A stretch of 64,000 nt of DNA from NCBI GenBank assembly GCA_965200925.1, contig OZ241738.1, forward strand, positions 1,860,001-1,924,000. Reading direction: 5' to 3'. Position numbers and translations under genes: made by a program. This DNA is from WTGU01 sp965200925 (lineage in GTDB: Bacteria; Pseudomonadota; Alphaproteobacteria; UBA828). Numbering within the stretch: position 1 is the first letter of the stretch; each line of letters begins with the position of its first letter. Of the stretch, positions 48,241-56,830 are shown piece after piece. Below the pieces are notes generated by a model. That model saw only the letters and a list, made by a program, of their open reading frames with translations, was not told where the DNA came from and ran no database searches.

Positions 48241-49361
48241 CACCCGGACGCCGGAACCAGAATTTCCACCAGGTCGGGGCCGACGAGCACCGCCGAAGCG
48301 CGCGCGAAGCGTGGCGCCCCTGCGACGCGATCTACCTCCAACCCGGCGAGCGCCGGGACGCCGTCGCCGCCAATCAAGGCGGGCGCGCGGAACCAGGCGA
48401 TCCGATCGACCAAGCCGGCCCGGAGCAGCGCCGCCGCGAGACGCCCGCCACCCTCGACCAGGACGCGGGTGAGGCCGCGCGCGGCCAGCGCCTCGAGCGC
48501 GGCCCGCAGATCGGTGCGCCCGTCCGCGCTCGTCGCCACTTCCACGACGCAGGCGCCGGTGCGCGCGTAGGCGGCGCGGCGTTCCCGGCCCAGGAGCGCG
48601 GGCGTGGACAGGATCCACGTCGGCTGCGCAGCGGCGTTGGCCAGCAGCCGGTGACCCGCGGGCAGGCGGGCCGCGCCGTCGATCACGACGCGCACCGGGC
48701 TGCGATCCGCCATGCCGGGGAGGCGGCAGGTCAGCGCCGGGTCGTCGGCCACGGCGGTGGCGCCGCCCACGACCGCCGCGTCGTGGGTGGCGCGCAGCAG
48801 ATGCCCGCGGGCGCGCGCCAGCGCCGCGGTGATCCAGCGGCTGTCGCCGGTGCGCGCGGCGATCCGGCCGTCGAGGCTGGTCGCCGTCTTGAGGGTCACG
48901 AGCGGGCGCCCGCGCTCCACCCGCGACAGGAAGCCCGCGTTCGCGGCCCGCGCCTCGTCGATCATGCAATCGCGCGTCACCGTGACCCCGGCCGCCTCCA
49001 GCGCGGTGATGCCGCGGCCGTCGACTCGCGAGTCCGGGTCTGCGAGCGCGACCACGGCGCGGGCGATCCCCGCCCGGATCAGCGCCTCCGCGCAAGGGCC
49101 CGTCTCGCCGCGGTGGGCGCAGGGCTCCAGGGTGACGTAGCAGGTGGCGCCGCGGGCGGCTTCCCCAGCGCGGGCGAGCGCCTCGGTCTCCGCGTGGGGC
49201 CGGCCGCCGGGCTGGGTCCAGCCGCGGCCCACGATTCGCCCGCCGCGCACGATCACGCAGCCGACCGCCGGGTTGGGCCACACCGAGCCCAGACCGCGCC
49301 GCGCCAGCGCGAGCGCCGCCGCCATGAAGCGGCGGTCAAGGGCCGAGGCGGCCTGCGTCAT
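48240..49361 (-). CDS. ribD: Bifunctional riboflavin deaminase/reductase
   Basis: A 373-residue RibD. The deaminase half shows PNPAVGCVIVRGG, the zinc motif PHAETEAL (HAE) and TLEPCAHRGETGPC (PCxxxxxxPxC). The reductase half shows PLVTLKTATSLDGRIA, SRWITAALARARGHLLRA, DAAVVGGATAVADDPALTCR and VLVEGGGRLAAALL. It deaminates and then reduces the pyrimidine intermediate. It starts 4 nt after nrdR ends. Confidence 0.95.
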   Translation of the reverse strand: MTQAASALDRRFMAAALALARRGLGSVWPNPAVGCVIVRGGRIVGRGWTQPGGRPHAETEALARAGEAARGATCYVTLEPCAHRGETGPCAEALIRAGIARAVVALADPDSRVDGRGITALEAAGVTVTRDCMIDEARAANAGFLSRVERGRPLVTLKTATSLDGRIAARTGDSRWITAALARARGHLLRATHDAAVVGGATAVADDPALTCRLPGMADRSPVRVVIDGAARLPAGHRLLANAAAQPTWILSTPALLGRERRAAYARTGACVVEVATSADGRTDLRAALEALAARGLTRVLVEGGGRLAAALLRAGLVDRIAWFRAPALIGGDGVPALAGLEVDRVAGAPRFARASAVLVGPDLVEILVPASG

Positions 49362-49365
49362 CGGC

Positions 49366-49824
49366 TCACGCCCGCTCGTCGCTCAGGCCGCCGATGAACT
49401 CCTCGAAGTCCTTCTTCTCACGGAAATTCCGGTAAACGGAGGCGAAGCGGACATAGGCGACCTGATCGAGGCTCGCGAGCGCGTCCATCACCATCTCTCC
49501 GATCACGGTGCTCGGGACCTCGGCCTCGCCCAGGCTCTCGAGCCGGCGCACGATGCCGGTGACGATCTGGTCGACCCGCTCGGGCTCGACCGGCCGCTTG
49601 CGCAGGGCAATCCGCATCGACCGCGCCATCTTCTCGCGTTCGAACAGCACCCGCCGGCCGCCGCTCTTGATCACCGTGAGCTCGCGGAGCTGGATTCGTT
49701 CGAAGGTCGTGAAGCGCCCGGCGCAATTGACGCATTGGCGCCGCCGCCTGATCGCCGTGCTGTCCTCCGTCGGCCGCGAATCCTTCACCTGCGTGTCGTC
49801 GTTTCCGCAAAACGGACAGCGCAT
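49366..49824 (-). CDS. nrdR: NrdR transcriptional regulator of ribonucleotide reductase
   Basis: A 152-residue NrdR with the N-terminal zinc ribbon MRCPFCGNDDTQVKDSR plus CVNCAGRFTTFER, and an ATP-cone (VIKSGGRRVLFEREKMARSM). It senses dATP/ATP and represses nrd genes. The only RNR in the window is nrdJ, whose promoter has box-like sites. It sits between glyA (15 nt upstream) and ribD (4 nt downstream), as usual in this class. Confidence 0.95.
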   Translation of the reverse strand: MRCPFCGNDDTQVKDSRPTEDSTAIRRRRQCVNCAGRFTTFERIQLRELTVIKSGGRRVLFEREKMARSMRIALRKRPVEPERVDQIVTGIVRRLESLGEAEVPSTVIGEMVMDALASLDQVAYVRFASVYRNFREKKDFEEFIGGLSDERA

Positions 49825-49839
49825 GACGCTCCTCCCCGC

Positions 49840-51156
49840 TCAGGCGTGGCCCGGATAGACCGGGAAGGCGTCGCACAACGCCCGCACCCGATCCCGGATC
49901 TCCAGCGTGGCGGTTGCGCTCCCGCCCGGCGCGTCGGCTTCCCGGTCCAGCAGGTCGGCGATCCAGCCGGCGATACGGCGAAATTCGACCGGGCCGAAGC
50001 CGCGGCTGGTGGCCGCCGGCGAGCCCAGCCTGATGCCGGAGGTCACCCAGGGCTTCTCCGGATCGAAGGGCACGCCGTTCTTGTTGCAGGTGATGCCGGC
50101 CCGTTCCAGCACCGCTTCGGCGCGCTTTCCCGCCACCCCCCTGGAGCGGAGATCGACGAGCAGGAGGTGGGTATCCGTTCCGTCCGAGACGATGTCGTAG
50201 CCGCGGGCGGCGAGCGCCAAGGCCAGGGTCCGCGCGTTGTTCACGACGCGCCCGGCGTAGTCCCTGAAGGCGGGAGTCGCCGCCTCGCCCAGCGCCACCG
50301 CCTTGGCGGCGACGACGTGCTCCAGTGGCCCTCCCTGGAGCCCGGGGAAAACCGCGGCGTCCACCCGTTTCGCCAGCGCCTCGTCGTCGGTCAGGATCAT
50401 GCCGCCGCGGGGACCGCGTAGCGTCTTGTGCGTGGTCGTCGTGACGATGTGAGCGTGGGGAAAGGGGCTCGGATAGACCCCGGCCGCGACGAGCCCTGCG
50501 AAATGGGCCATATCGACCATGAAGAGCGCCCCGGCCGCGTCGGCGATCGCGCGAAAGCGCGCGAAATCGATGATGCGCGGATAGGCCGAGCCGCCGGCCA
50601 GGATGAGCTTGGGTCTTTCCGCCTGGGCGAGGGCGGCGATCTCGTCGAAATCGATGCGGGCGTCCGCGCGGCGGACGCCGTATTGCACTGCCTTGAACCA
50701 TTTGCCCGAAAGGTTCGGCGCAGCACCATGGGTCAAGTGCCCGCCGGCGGCGAGCGACATGCCGAGGAACGTATCGCCCGGCTCCATGGCGGCAAAGAAG
50801 GCCGCTTGGTTGGCCTGCGCTCCGGAGTGGGGCTGCACGTTCGCGAAACCGCAGCCGAAGAGCCGGGTCGCGCGCTCGATGGCAAGGCGCTCGCCGATAT
50901 CGACGTTTTCGCAACCGCCGTAGTAGCGCCGTCCGGGATAGCCTTCGGCGTATTTGTTGGTGAGCACCGAGCCCTGGGCTTCAAGGACCGCCCGGCTTAC
51001 GATGTTCTCGGAGGCGATCAGCTCGATGGTCGTTCGCAGCCGTTCGATCTCGCCCGCGACGGCCGCATGCACCGCCGCGTCGGCCTCCCGCAACGAGCGG
51101 GAAAAGAAAGAGTCCGTCTCCGCCGCCCGGTCCCCCGCGAGGGGCGAGACTGCCAT
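49840..51156 (-). CDS. glyA: Serine hydroxymethyltransferase
   Basis: A 438-residue PLP enzyme interconverting serine and glycine with tetrahydrofolate. Motifs are IELIASENIVSRAVLEAQGS, NKYAEGYPGRRYYGGCENVD, NVQPHSGAQANQAA, MVDMAHFAGLVAAG and the PLP lysine in VTTTTHKTLRGPRGG. ATG 51156 (MAVSPLAGDRAAETD) is chosen over an upstream in-frame ATG with non-conserved sequence. It follows rpiB by 28 nt. Confidence 0.96.
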   Translation of the reverse strand: MAVSPLAGDRAAETDSFFSRSLREADAAVHAAVAGEIERLRTTIELIASENIVSRAVLEAQGSVLTNKYAEGYPGRRYYGGCENVDIGERLAIERATRLFGCGFANVQPHSGAQANQAAFFAAMEPGDTFLGMSLAAGGHLTHGAAPNLSGKWFKAVQYGVRRADARIDFDEIAALAQAERPKLILAGGSAYPRIIDFARFRAIADAAGALFMVDMAHFAGLVAAGVYPSPFPHAHIVTTTTHKTLRGPRGGMILTDDEALAKRVDAAVFPGLQGGPLEHVVAAKAVALGEAATPAFRDYAGRVVNNARTLALALAARGYDIVSDGTDTHLLLVDLRSRGVAGKRAEAVLERAGITCNKNGVPFDPEKPWVTSGIRLGSPAATSRGFGPVEFRRIAGWIADLLDREADAPGGSATATLEIRDRVRALCDAFPVYPGHA

Positions 51157-51184
51157 GACCGGCCGATCCCCCGCGGCGCCCGGT

Positions 51185-51619
51185 TCAGGAGAGTTTGGCG
51201 ACGCGCCGGCCGTGGCGCCCGCCTTCGAAAGCCGTGTCGAGAAAGGTCCGCAGGCATTTGCGGGCGGTGTCTTCCGGGATGCGGCGCGCGCCGAGGGCGA
51301 GGACGTTCGCGTCATTGTGGGCGCGTGCCAGCCGCGCCGCCTCCTCGTCATGGCAGAGCGCGCCGCGCACCGCCGGGCTGCGATTGACGGCGATGCTCAT
51401 GCCGATGCCGCTCCCGCAGATCAGGACGCCGCGCCCCGCGCGGCCGGTTTCGATCGCCCGCGCCAGTGCGCGCGCGTAGTCAGGATAATCGACCGCGCCG
51501 CCGTCGTCCGGGCCGAGGTCGAGGACGGCGTGGCCAAGCGCCTCCAGGTCGGCGCGCAACACCGCCTTGAGCCCGACCCCTGCGTGATCGGAAGCGATCG
51601 CGATTCTCTCGTCCGGCAT
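51185..51619 (-). CDS. rpiB: Ribose 5-phosphate isomerase B
   Basis: A 144-residue RpiB: IAIASDHAGVGLKAVL, DLGPDDGGAVDYPDYA, GVLICGSGIGMSIAVNR (with the catalytic Cys) and HNDANVLALGARR. It interconverts ribose-5-P and ribulose-5-P, which supplies the ribulose-5-P used by RibB lower in the same operon. ATG 51619 starts the conserved MPDERIAIASDH. Confidence 0.94.
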   Translation of the reverse strand: MPDERIAIASDHAGVGLKAVLRADLEALGHAVLDLGPDDGGAVDYPDYARALARAIETGRAGRGVLICGSGIGMSIAVNRSPAVRGALCHDEEAARLARAHNDANVLALGARRIPEDTARKCLRTFLDTAFEGGRHGRRVAKLS

Positions 51620-51683
51620 GGGCGCGTCGCGACGGCACTCGACAGACGATCCCGCACGAGCCGGCGGCCGTCCAGTTTGATGT

Positions 51684-51712
51684 TTGACAATCTTTCCGAC
51701 ACCGTCAATATG
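51684..51712 (+). promoter_or_regulatory. Candidate mucR promoter (possibly bidirectional)
   Basis: TTGACA (51684-51689), exactly 17 bases, then AATATG (51707-51712). On the opposite strand the same DNA gives TTGACG (51708-51703), 17 bases, then AAACAT (51685-51680), so the two promoters could overlap face to face and serve mucR and the rpiB-glyA operon. Confidence 0.5.
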
Positions 51713-51755
51713 ACTGCTGCTCACGAGTCCAGTGAACGACAGTAAAACACCGGGT

Positions 51756-52202
51756 ATGAGCGATCAAACCGAAAATCCCGGCCGGAACCAGGACCTGCTG
51801 CGGATGACGGTGGACGTGGTGACCGCCTATGTGAGCAACAACGCGGTCTCCTCGGCCGAGCTCCCGGACCTCATCCGCGACGTCCACGCCTCCCTGCGGC
51901 AGACCCAGGGCGGCACGGCGGCGCCCGCCGAAAAGCCGAAGCCCGCCATCGCGATCAAGAAGTCGGTGACGCCCGATTTCGTGATCTGCCTGGAGGACGG
52001 CCGGAAACTGAAAATGCTGAAGCGCCACCTGCGCACGACCTACGGCATGACACCCGATCAATATCGGGCGCGATGGGGGCTCGATCCTGACTACCCGATG
52101 GTCGCGCCCAATTACGCCAAGCGGCGCTCCGATTTCGCAAAGGAGATCGGCCTCGGGCAGAAGCGGACGCCGCAGCGGCAGCGCAAGCGCGCGACCAAGT
52201 AG
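51756..52202 (+). CDS. mucR: MucR/Ros-family transcriptional regulator
   Basis: A 148-residue Ros/MucR protein typical of alphaproteobacteria. It has an N-terminal region RNQDLLRMTVDVVTAYVSNN and a C-terminal zinc-finger-like ICLEDGRKLKMLKRHLRTTY then GMTPDQYRARWGL and YPMVAPNYAKRRSDFAKEIG. MucR proteins bind AT-rich sites, silence genes and repress themselves. The ATG at 51756 begins the family-like MSDQTENPGRNQDLLR; a GTG at 51732 would add 8 residues. Divergent from rpiB and convergent with the EamA gene. Confidence 0.93.
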   Translation: MSDQTENPGRNQDLLRMTVDVVTAYVSNNAVSSAELPDLIRDVHASLRQTQGGTAAPAEKPKPAIAIKKSVTPDFVICLEDGRKLKMLKRHLRTTYGMTPDQYRARWGLDPDYPMVAPNYAKRRSDFAKEIGLGQKRTPQRQRKRATK

Positions 52203-52211
52203 AAGCGCGAG

Positions 52212-53147
52212 TCAACCGGTTCGCCCGCAGCCGGTGGTCGTCACGAGGAAAAGGCCGGCGAACATCAGCACCACCGCACCCCATATCCAGGCGCTCGGCG
52301 CGTCGCCGAAGAACCAGATGCCGAAGCCCATGCCGGCGAGCGTGGCGATGTAGTTGACGGTCGAGAATATCACCGGCCCGGCCCGACGGATCACTTCGAG
52401 GACCAGGTAGAAGGAGACGCAGTTGTTGGCCATGGCGCCGATCGTCGCCCCGTGGCCGACGCCGAACGCCCCGTCGAAGGCCCACCACTCCCCGCCCGCC
52501 GCCATCACCAGGAACGCATACCCGGCCGAGGCCAGCATGAGCCCGCCGGCCAGCGGCAGGGAGTCGGTCTTCCGTGGCCGCCACCGGGCGATCAGCACGG
52601 CGTTAACGGCATAGGAGAGCGACGGGACGAGGCCGAGTGCCACCCAGCCGGCCATGCCCGGCGCCGGAAGACTCGCCCGAGGCACGAGCACCAGCAGGAT
52701 ACCGGCGAACCCGAGCAGGATCCCGCCGAAACGGAACGGGTGGAAGCGATCGAGACGGAGCGCCAGCGCCAGCGCGTAGACCATGATCGGCACCAGGGCC
52801 ATGCCCAGCGCGAGCAGGCTCGCGGGCACCTTCGGCCCGAGCCAGGCGAGGAGCAGGTAGGGGAAGGCGAGGTTCAGCGCACCGGTGGCGAGAAAGAGGC
52901 GGATATGGGGGAGGTCGAGCGGCGGCAGCCGCCGCAGCGCGGCCGCCATGACCATGAGTGCCGCACCCCCGCCGAGCGACTGCCAGAAGACGTAAGGCGC
53001 AAAGGGCACGCCGCCGGTCGTCGCGAAGCGGTTAAGCGACACCGCCAGCGCGAAGGAAACGCCGAGGACGAACAACATGCCGAGCATGACGGGGCTGGCG
53101 CGGGCGGCGGCTCCGGACTCTCCGGCGGAGCGAGAGTCGGCAGGCAT
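52212..53147 (-). CDS. EamA/DMT-superfamily transporter
   Basis: A 311-residue inner-membrane protein with about ten hydrophobic segments in two repeats, for example MLGMLFVLGVSFALAVSL near the start and GAVVLMFAGLFLVTTTG at the end. Drug/metabolite exporters of this family move amino acids, nucleotides or other small molecules; the substrate is unknown. It converges on mucR (9-nt gap) and is divergent from the acyl-CoA dehydrogenase gene. Confidence 0.88.
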   Translation of the reverse strand: MPADSRSAGESGAAARASPVMLGMLFVLGVSFALAVSLNRFATTGGVPFAPYVFWQSLGGGAALMVMAAALRRLPPLDLPHIRLFLATGALNLAFPYLLLAWLGPKVPASLLALGMALVPIMVYALALALRLDRFHPFRFGGILLGFAGILLVLVPRASLPAPGMAGWVALGLVPSLSYAVNAVLIARWRPRKTDSLPLAGGLMLASAGYAFLVMAAGGEWWAFDGAFGVGHGATIGAMANNCVSFYLVLEVIRRAGPVIFSTVNYIATLAGMGFGIWFFGDAPSAWIWGAVVLMFAGLFLVTTTGCGRTG

Positions 53148-53233
53148 CGGCGGAACCCCCCGGAGATCGCGGCGCGGCAGGCTTGGTGCGCCCCCGCGCG
53201 AATGCTACAACGGCGCCTCTCCGGGAGAGAACC

Positions 53234-54448
53234 ATGAGCCAGACCGCAGCTGTCGCCAAGGCCGCGCCGCCCCCCGCAAAGCCGGTCTTCCGGTGGGACG
53301 ATCCGTTCCTGTTCGACGACCAGCTCCGCGAAGACGAAAGGTTGGTGCGGGACGCGGCGCGCGACTACGCCCGGGAAAAGCTGATGCCGCGCATTCTCGA
53401 GGCCAACCGCCGCGAGCGTTTCGACCGCGAGATCATGCGCGAGATGGGCACGTTGGGGCTCCTGGGTGCCACCGTCAAGGGCCATGGCTGCGCCGGAGTC
53501 GGCTATGTCGCCTACGGCCTCGCGGCGCGGGAGGTGGAAGCGGTCGATTCCGGCTACCGCTCGGCCATGAGCGTACAGTCGAGTCTCGTGATGTATCCCA
53601 TCGACGCCTACGGCACCCAGGCGCAGAAGACGCGCTGGCTGCCCCGCTTGGCGGCCGGTGAGGCGGTCGGCTGTTTCGGCCTGACCGAACCCGATTTCGG
53701 CTCCGACCCGGGCGGCATGGCCGCCCGCGCGCGCGCCGCGGACGGAGGCTTTCGCCTCTCCGGTACGAAGACCTGGATCACCCATTCTCCGATCGCCGAC
53801 GTTTTCGTGGTCTGGGCGAAGAACGACCGGGGCACGATCCGGGGCTACCTGTTGGAGCGGGGCATGGCGGGGCTGTCGGCGCCGAAGATCGAGGGCAAAT
53901 TCGCGTTGCGCGCCTCGCCTACCGGCATGATCCAGATGGACGACGTGTTCGTCCCGGCGGAGAACGAGCTGCCCGGCGCGAGCGGCCTCGCCGGCCCGTT
54001 CCGCTGCCTCAACCGGGCGCGGCTCGGCATCGCCTGGGGCGCGCTGGGCGCTGCCGAGTTCTGCTGGCACGCCGCCCGCGATTACACCCTCGAACGCAGG
54101 CAGTTCGGCAAGCCGCTGGCGGCCAACCAGCTCGTCCAGAAGAAGCTCGCCGACATGCAGACAGAGATCGCCATCGGCCTGCAAGCCTGCCTCCGAGTCG
54201 CCCGGCTCTTCGACGCAGGTCGGGCTACGCCGGAGATGATCTCCCTGGTCAAGCGCAATTCGTGCGGCAAGGCGCTGGAGATCGCCCGCGCCGCCCGCGA
54301 CATGCATGGCGGCAACGGGATCAGCGACGAATATCATGTGATCCGCCACGTCATGAACCTTGAAGCCGTCAACACCTACGAAGGCACGCACGACATCCAT
54401 GCCCTGATCCTGGGCCGGGCACAGACCAGCATCCAGGCCTTCGCCTGA
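53234..54448 (+). CDS. Acyl-CoA dehydrogenase, glutaryl-CoA dehydrogenase type
   Basis: A 404-residue flavoprotein. It begins with the short pre-domain FRWDDPFLFDDQLREDERLV and has VDSGYRSAMSVQSSLVMYPI, CFGLTEPDFGSDPGGM, LSGTKTWITHSPIADV, and the C-terminal NTYEGTHDIHALILGRAQT with the catalytic Glu. These match glutaryl-CoA dehydrogenase, which oxidises and decarboxylates glutaryl-CoA to crotonyl-CoA in lysine and aromatic catabolism. ATG 53234 follows GGGAGAG. otnK begins 2 nt after its stop. Confidence 0.88.
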   Translation: MSQTAAVAKAAPPPAKPVFRWDDPFLFDDQLREDERLVRDAARDYAREKLMPRILEANRRERFDREIMREMGTLGLLGATVKGHGCAGVGYVAYGLAAREVEAVDSGYRSAMSVQSSLVMYPIDAYGTQAQKTRWLPRLAAGEAVGCFGLTEPDFGSDPGGMAARARAADGGFRLSGTKTWITHSPIADVFVVWAKNDRGTIRGYLLERGMAGLSAPKIEGKFALRASPTGMIQMDDVFVPAENELPGASGLAGPFRCLNRARLGIAWGALGAAEFCWHAARDYTLERRQFGKPLAANQLVQKKLADMQTEIAIGLQACLRVARLFDAGRATPEMISLVKRNSCGKALEIARAARDMHGGNGISDEYHVIRHVMNLEAVNTYEGTHDIHALILGRAQTSIQAFA

Positions 54449-54450
54449 CC

Positions 54451-55737
54451 ATGGCGGGCCGACGCGCCGCGGGGCTCCTGCTCGGCGCCGTCGCCGACGA
54501 CCTGACGGGCGCGACCGACCTCTGTAACACGCTGGTCGCGCAAGGGATGCGCACCGTGCAGGCGATTGGCGTTCCCGCTCCCGAGGCCGCGGTGCCGGAT
54601 GCCGACGCCGTGGTGGTGGCGCTCAAATCGCGCACCGTTGCGCCGGCCAGGGCGGTGCGCGATTCCCGGGCGGCGCTCGGCTGGCTCAGACGTGGCGGCG
54701 CCCGACAGATATTCTTCAAATACTGCTCGACCTTCGATTCGACGAGTCGCGGCAATATCGGGCCGGTCGGCGATGCCCTGCTCGACGCTCTCGACGGCGG
54801 GCTGACCATCGCCTGCCCGGCCTTCCCGGCCAACGGGCGGACCGTCTACAAGGGCCACCTGTTCGTCGGCGACGTGCTGCTCGAGAGATCGGGGATGCGC
54901 AACCACCCGCTCACGCCGATGCGGGAGTCCGATCTCGTCAAGGTGCTGGGCGCGCAGACACGGCGCCCCGTGGGGCTCGTCGGATACGAAACCGTCCGCG
55001 AGGGGGCGGAAGCCATCCGCGGCGCGCTCGATGCGTTGCGGGAGGCCGGATTCGGGTACGCGGTGGTCGATGCCGTCGCGGACGAGGACTTGGCCGCGAC
55101 CGGCGCGGCTTGCGCCGGGCTGCCGTTGGTCACCGGCGGCTCCGGCGTCGCCATGGGATTGCCGGCGAACTACAGGAAGAACGGGCTTCTCGCGTCGGGC
55201 GGAGAGGCCGCCGCCCTGCCCGCGGCCTCGGGCCACGCGGCGGTGATCGCCGGAAGTTGCTCGGAAGCGACTCTCTGCCAGATCGAACGTATGCGGGCGC
55301 GGCGCCCGGCGTTCTTCGTCGATGCGGAGGCCCTCGCCGCGCGCAAGCGGGTCACCGATGCCGCGCTCGCCTGGGCCAAGCCGCTCCTCGCCGGCGGGCC
55401 CGTCCTGATCTACGCCAGCGCCGCGCCGCGCCGTGTCAAGCGCATTCAGCGGCGGTTAGGCGTCGCGCGTTCCGGTGCCATGGTCGAACGTTGCCTGGCG
55501 CGCGTCGCGGCGGGCTTGGTCGCGGCCGGCGTCGGGCGGTTGGTGGTGGCGGGCGGGGAGACGGCAGGCGCCGTGGTCGGCGCGCTCGGCATCCGGGCGC
55601 TGCGCATCGGACCGGAGATCGACCCGGGCGTGCCCTGGACGATGAGCGTCGGCGTCCCCAGGCTCCATCTGGCACTCAAGTCCGGCAATTTCGGCGGCCC
55701 GGACTTCTTCGCCAGGGCGTTCGAGGTCCTGCCGTGA
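54451..55737 (+). CDS. otnK: Four-carbon acid sugar kinase (3-oxo-tetronate kinase type)
   Basis: A 428-residue DUF1537-family kinase: GAVADDLTGATDLCNTLV (substrate binding), FFKYCSTFDSTSRGNIGP, ACPAFPANGRTVYKGHLFV, and the C-terminal nucleotide part VVAGGETAGAVVGALGI with ALKSGNFGGPDFF. OtnK phosphorylates 3-oxo-tetronates, and the OtnC-like aldolase follows with a GTGA overlap, so the pair should convert a C4 sugar acid to dihydroxyacetone phosphate. No tetronate dehydrogenase or OtnI-type isomerase is in the window. Confidence 0.88.
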   Translation: MAGRRAAGLLLGAVADDLTGATDLCNTLVAQGMRTVQAIGVPAPEAAVPDADAVVVALKSRTVAPARAVRDSRAALGWLRRGGARQIFFKYCSTFDSTSRGNIGPVGDALLDALDGGLTIACPAFPANGRTVYKGHLFVGDVLLERSGMRNHPLTPMRESDLVKVLGAQTRRPVGLVGYETVREGAEAIRGALDALREAGFGYAVVDAVADEDLAATGAACAGLPLVTGGSGVAMGLPANYRKNGLLASGGEAAALPAASGHAAVIAGSCSEATLCQIERMRARRPAFFVDAEALAARKRVTDAALAWAKPLLAGGPVLIYASAAPRRVKRIQRRLGVARSGAMVERCLARVAAGLVAAGVGRLVVAGGETAGAVVGALGIRALRIGPEIDPGVPWTMSVGVPRLHLALKSGNFGGPDFFARAFEVLP

Positions 55738-56366
55738 GGGAGGCGGTGCTGCGCGAGCGGATCGCGCAGCACGGCAAATCCCTGTTCGCCCGAGGTTTCG
55801 GCTGCGGCGCCTCGGGCAACATCAGCGCGATGCTCGACGACGGCTTGCTCGTCACCCCGACCAATTCCTGCCTCGGACGGCTCGATCCGGCGCGGCTCGC
55901 GAAGCTCGGGCCGGACGGCGGCCATCTCTCCGGCGACCCGCCTTCCAAGGAGGCGTTCCTGCACCACGCGATGTATCGGGAAAGGCCCGAAGCGCGCGCC
56001 ATCGTGCATCTGCACAGCACCCATGCGGTCGCCGTTTCCTGTCTGGCCGACGTCGACCCGGCGGACGTGCTGCCGCCGATCACCGCCTATTACGTGATGC
56101 GGGTCGGACGGCTGCCGCTGGTTCCCTACTACCGGCCCGGCGACCGCGCACTGGCGGAGGCGGTGCGCGGCTTCGCCCGTGCGCATCATGCCGTCCTGCT
56201 CGCCAATCACGGCCCCGTGGTGGCCGGGAACGCGCTCGACGAGGCGGTTTACGCCGCCGAGGAGCTCGAAGAGACGGCGAAGCTGCATCTGCTGCTGCGC
56301 GGCGCACCGGTGCGCACGCTTACCGATGGCCAAGTCGCCGAACTGAAGCAGGCGTTCCCTACCTGA
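55734..56366 (+). CDS. otnC: Class II aldolase, 3-oxo-tetronate 4-phosphate decarboxylase type
   Basis: A 210-residue class II aldolase/adducin-family protein. It has SLFARGFGCGASGNISAML, then PPSKEAFLHHAMYRERPEA with the catalytic Glu, zinc ligands in AIVHLHSTHAVAVSCL (HxH) and the later AVLLANHGPVVAG. The start is a GTG at 55734 that overlaps the otnK stop (GTGA). OtnC decarboxylates the OtnK product to dihydroxyacetone phosphate. An IS remnant follows directly. Confidence 0.88.
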   Translation: MREAVLRERIAQHGKSLFARGFGCGASGNISAMLDDGLLVTPTNSCLGRLDPARLAKLGPDGGHLSGDPPSKEAFLHHAMYRERPEARAIVHLHSTHAVAVSCLADVDPADVLPPITAYYVMRVGRLPLVPYYRPGDRALAEAVRGFARAHHAVLLANHGPVVAGNALDEAVYAAEELEETAKLHLLLRGAPVRTLTDGQVAELKQAFPT

Positions 56367-56367
56367 G

Positions 56368-56507
56368 CGCGAATCCAGAAGATGACGATGGCAGCGATGC
56401 ATATGGCGCTGAAGAAAGTGTGCGCGACTGTCGTATCGGGCGGCAATGCGCCGCCAGCCCCTGCGCCTTCAGAACATGCGTTCGATCAGGTCGCGCCGTT
56501 TGTAGAG
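56368..56507 (-). pseudogene. IS5-family transposase C-terminal remnant
   Basis: The minus strand reads LYKRRDLIERMF, then after a frame break RRGWRRIAARYDS and AHTFFSAICIAAIVIFWIRA. This matches the end of IS5-type DDE transposases (YxxRxxIERxF...RRIATRYD...F). Only about 45 residues remain, broken by a shift near 56470, with no terminal inverted repeat recognised. It lies immediately after otnC and marks an old insertion. Confidence 0.7.
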
Positions 56508-56584
56508 GTTGACATTGAAGGCGAATGGAAATATGCTCGCTGTAGGATTTTCTCGATCGAACGGCTCGACGACTCCACTGCCAA

Positions 56585-56791
56585 TCAGCCCTCGATAGTA
56601 ATTCGACCCTCGGCAACACACGAATCGAAATCAGCCCTGCCGAATCCTTTGCGGCTTTTATCGAAATTCCTAATGTAGAAATTATATTTCTCCCTAAGAA
56701 TGCCCCGTAGTCTTTTCTGTTGCTGCCGTCCTGAACGCCTTATTTCGTCGAGCAGCTCACGAATTTCACTCGCCTCTCTAACAGAAAACAA
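56585..56791 (-). CDS. Small AT-rich hypothetical ORF
   Basis: A 68-residue ORF that would start with TTG at 56791. It reads SVREASEIRELLDEIRRSG and RGILREKYNFYIRNFDKSRK, then GFGRADFDSCVAEGRITI. The ending resembles small uncharacterised proteins with FYISDF...GFT..DFD.L...G.I.I. Its base use is clearly AT-richer than the neighbours and it lies next to the IS remnant, so it was probably acquired. No ATG or clear ribosome site is visible, so it may be a fragment. Confidence 0.4.
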   Translation of the reverse strand: MFSVREASEIRELLDEIRRSGRQQQKRLRGILREKYNFYIRNFDKSRKGFGRADFDSCVAEGRITIEG

Positions 56792-56830
56792 GCGGCCACA
56801 TAAACGGGAGAGGCGTTGAGGGTGTGGGCA

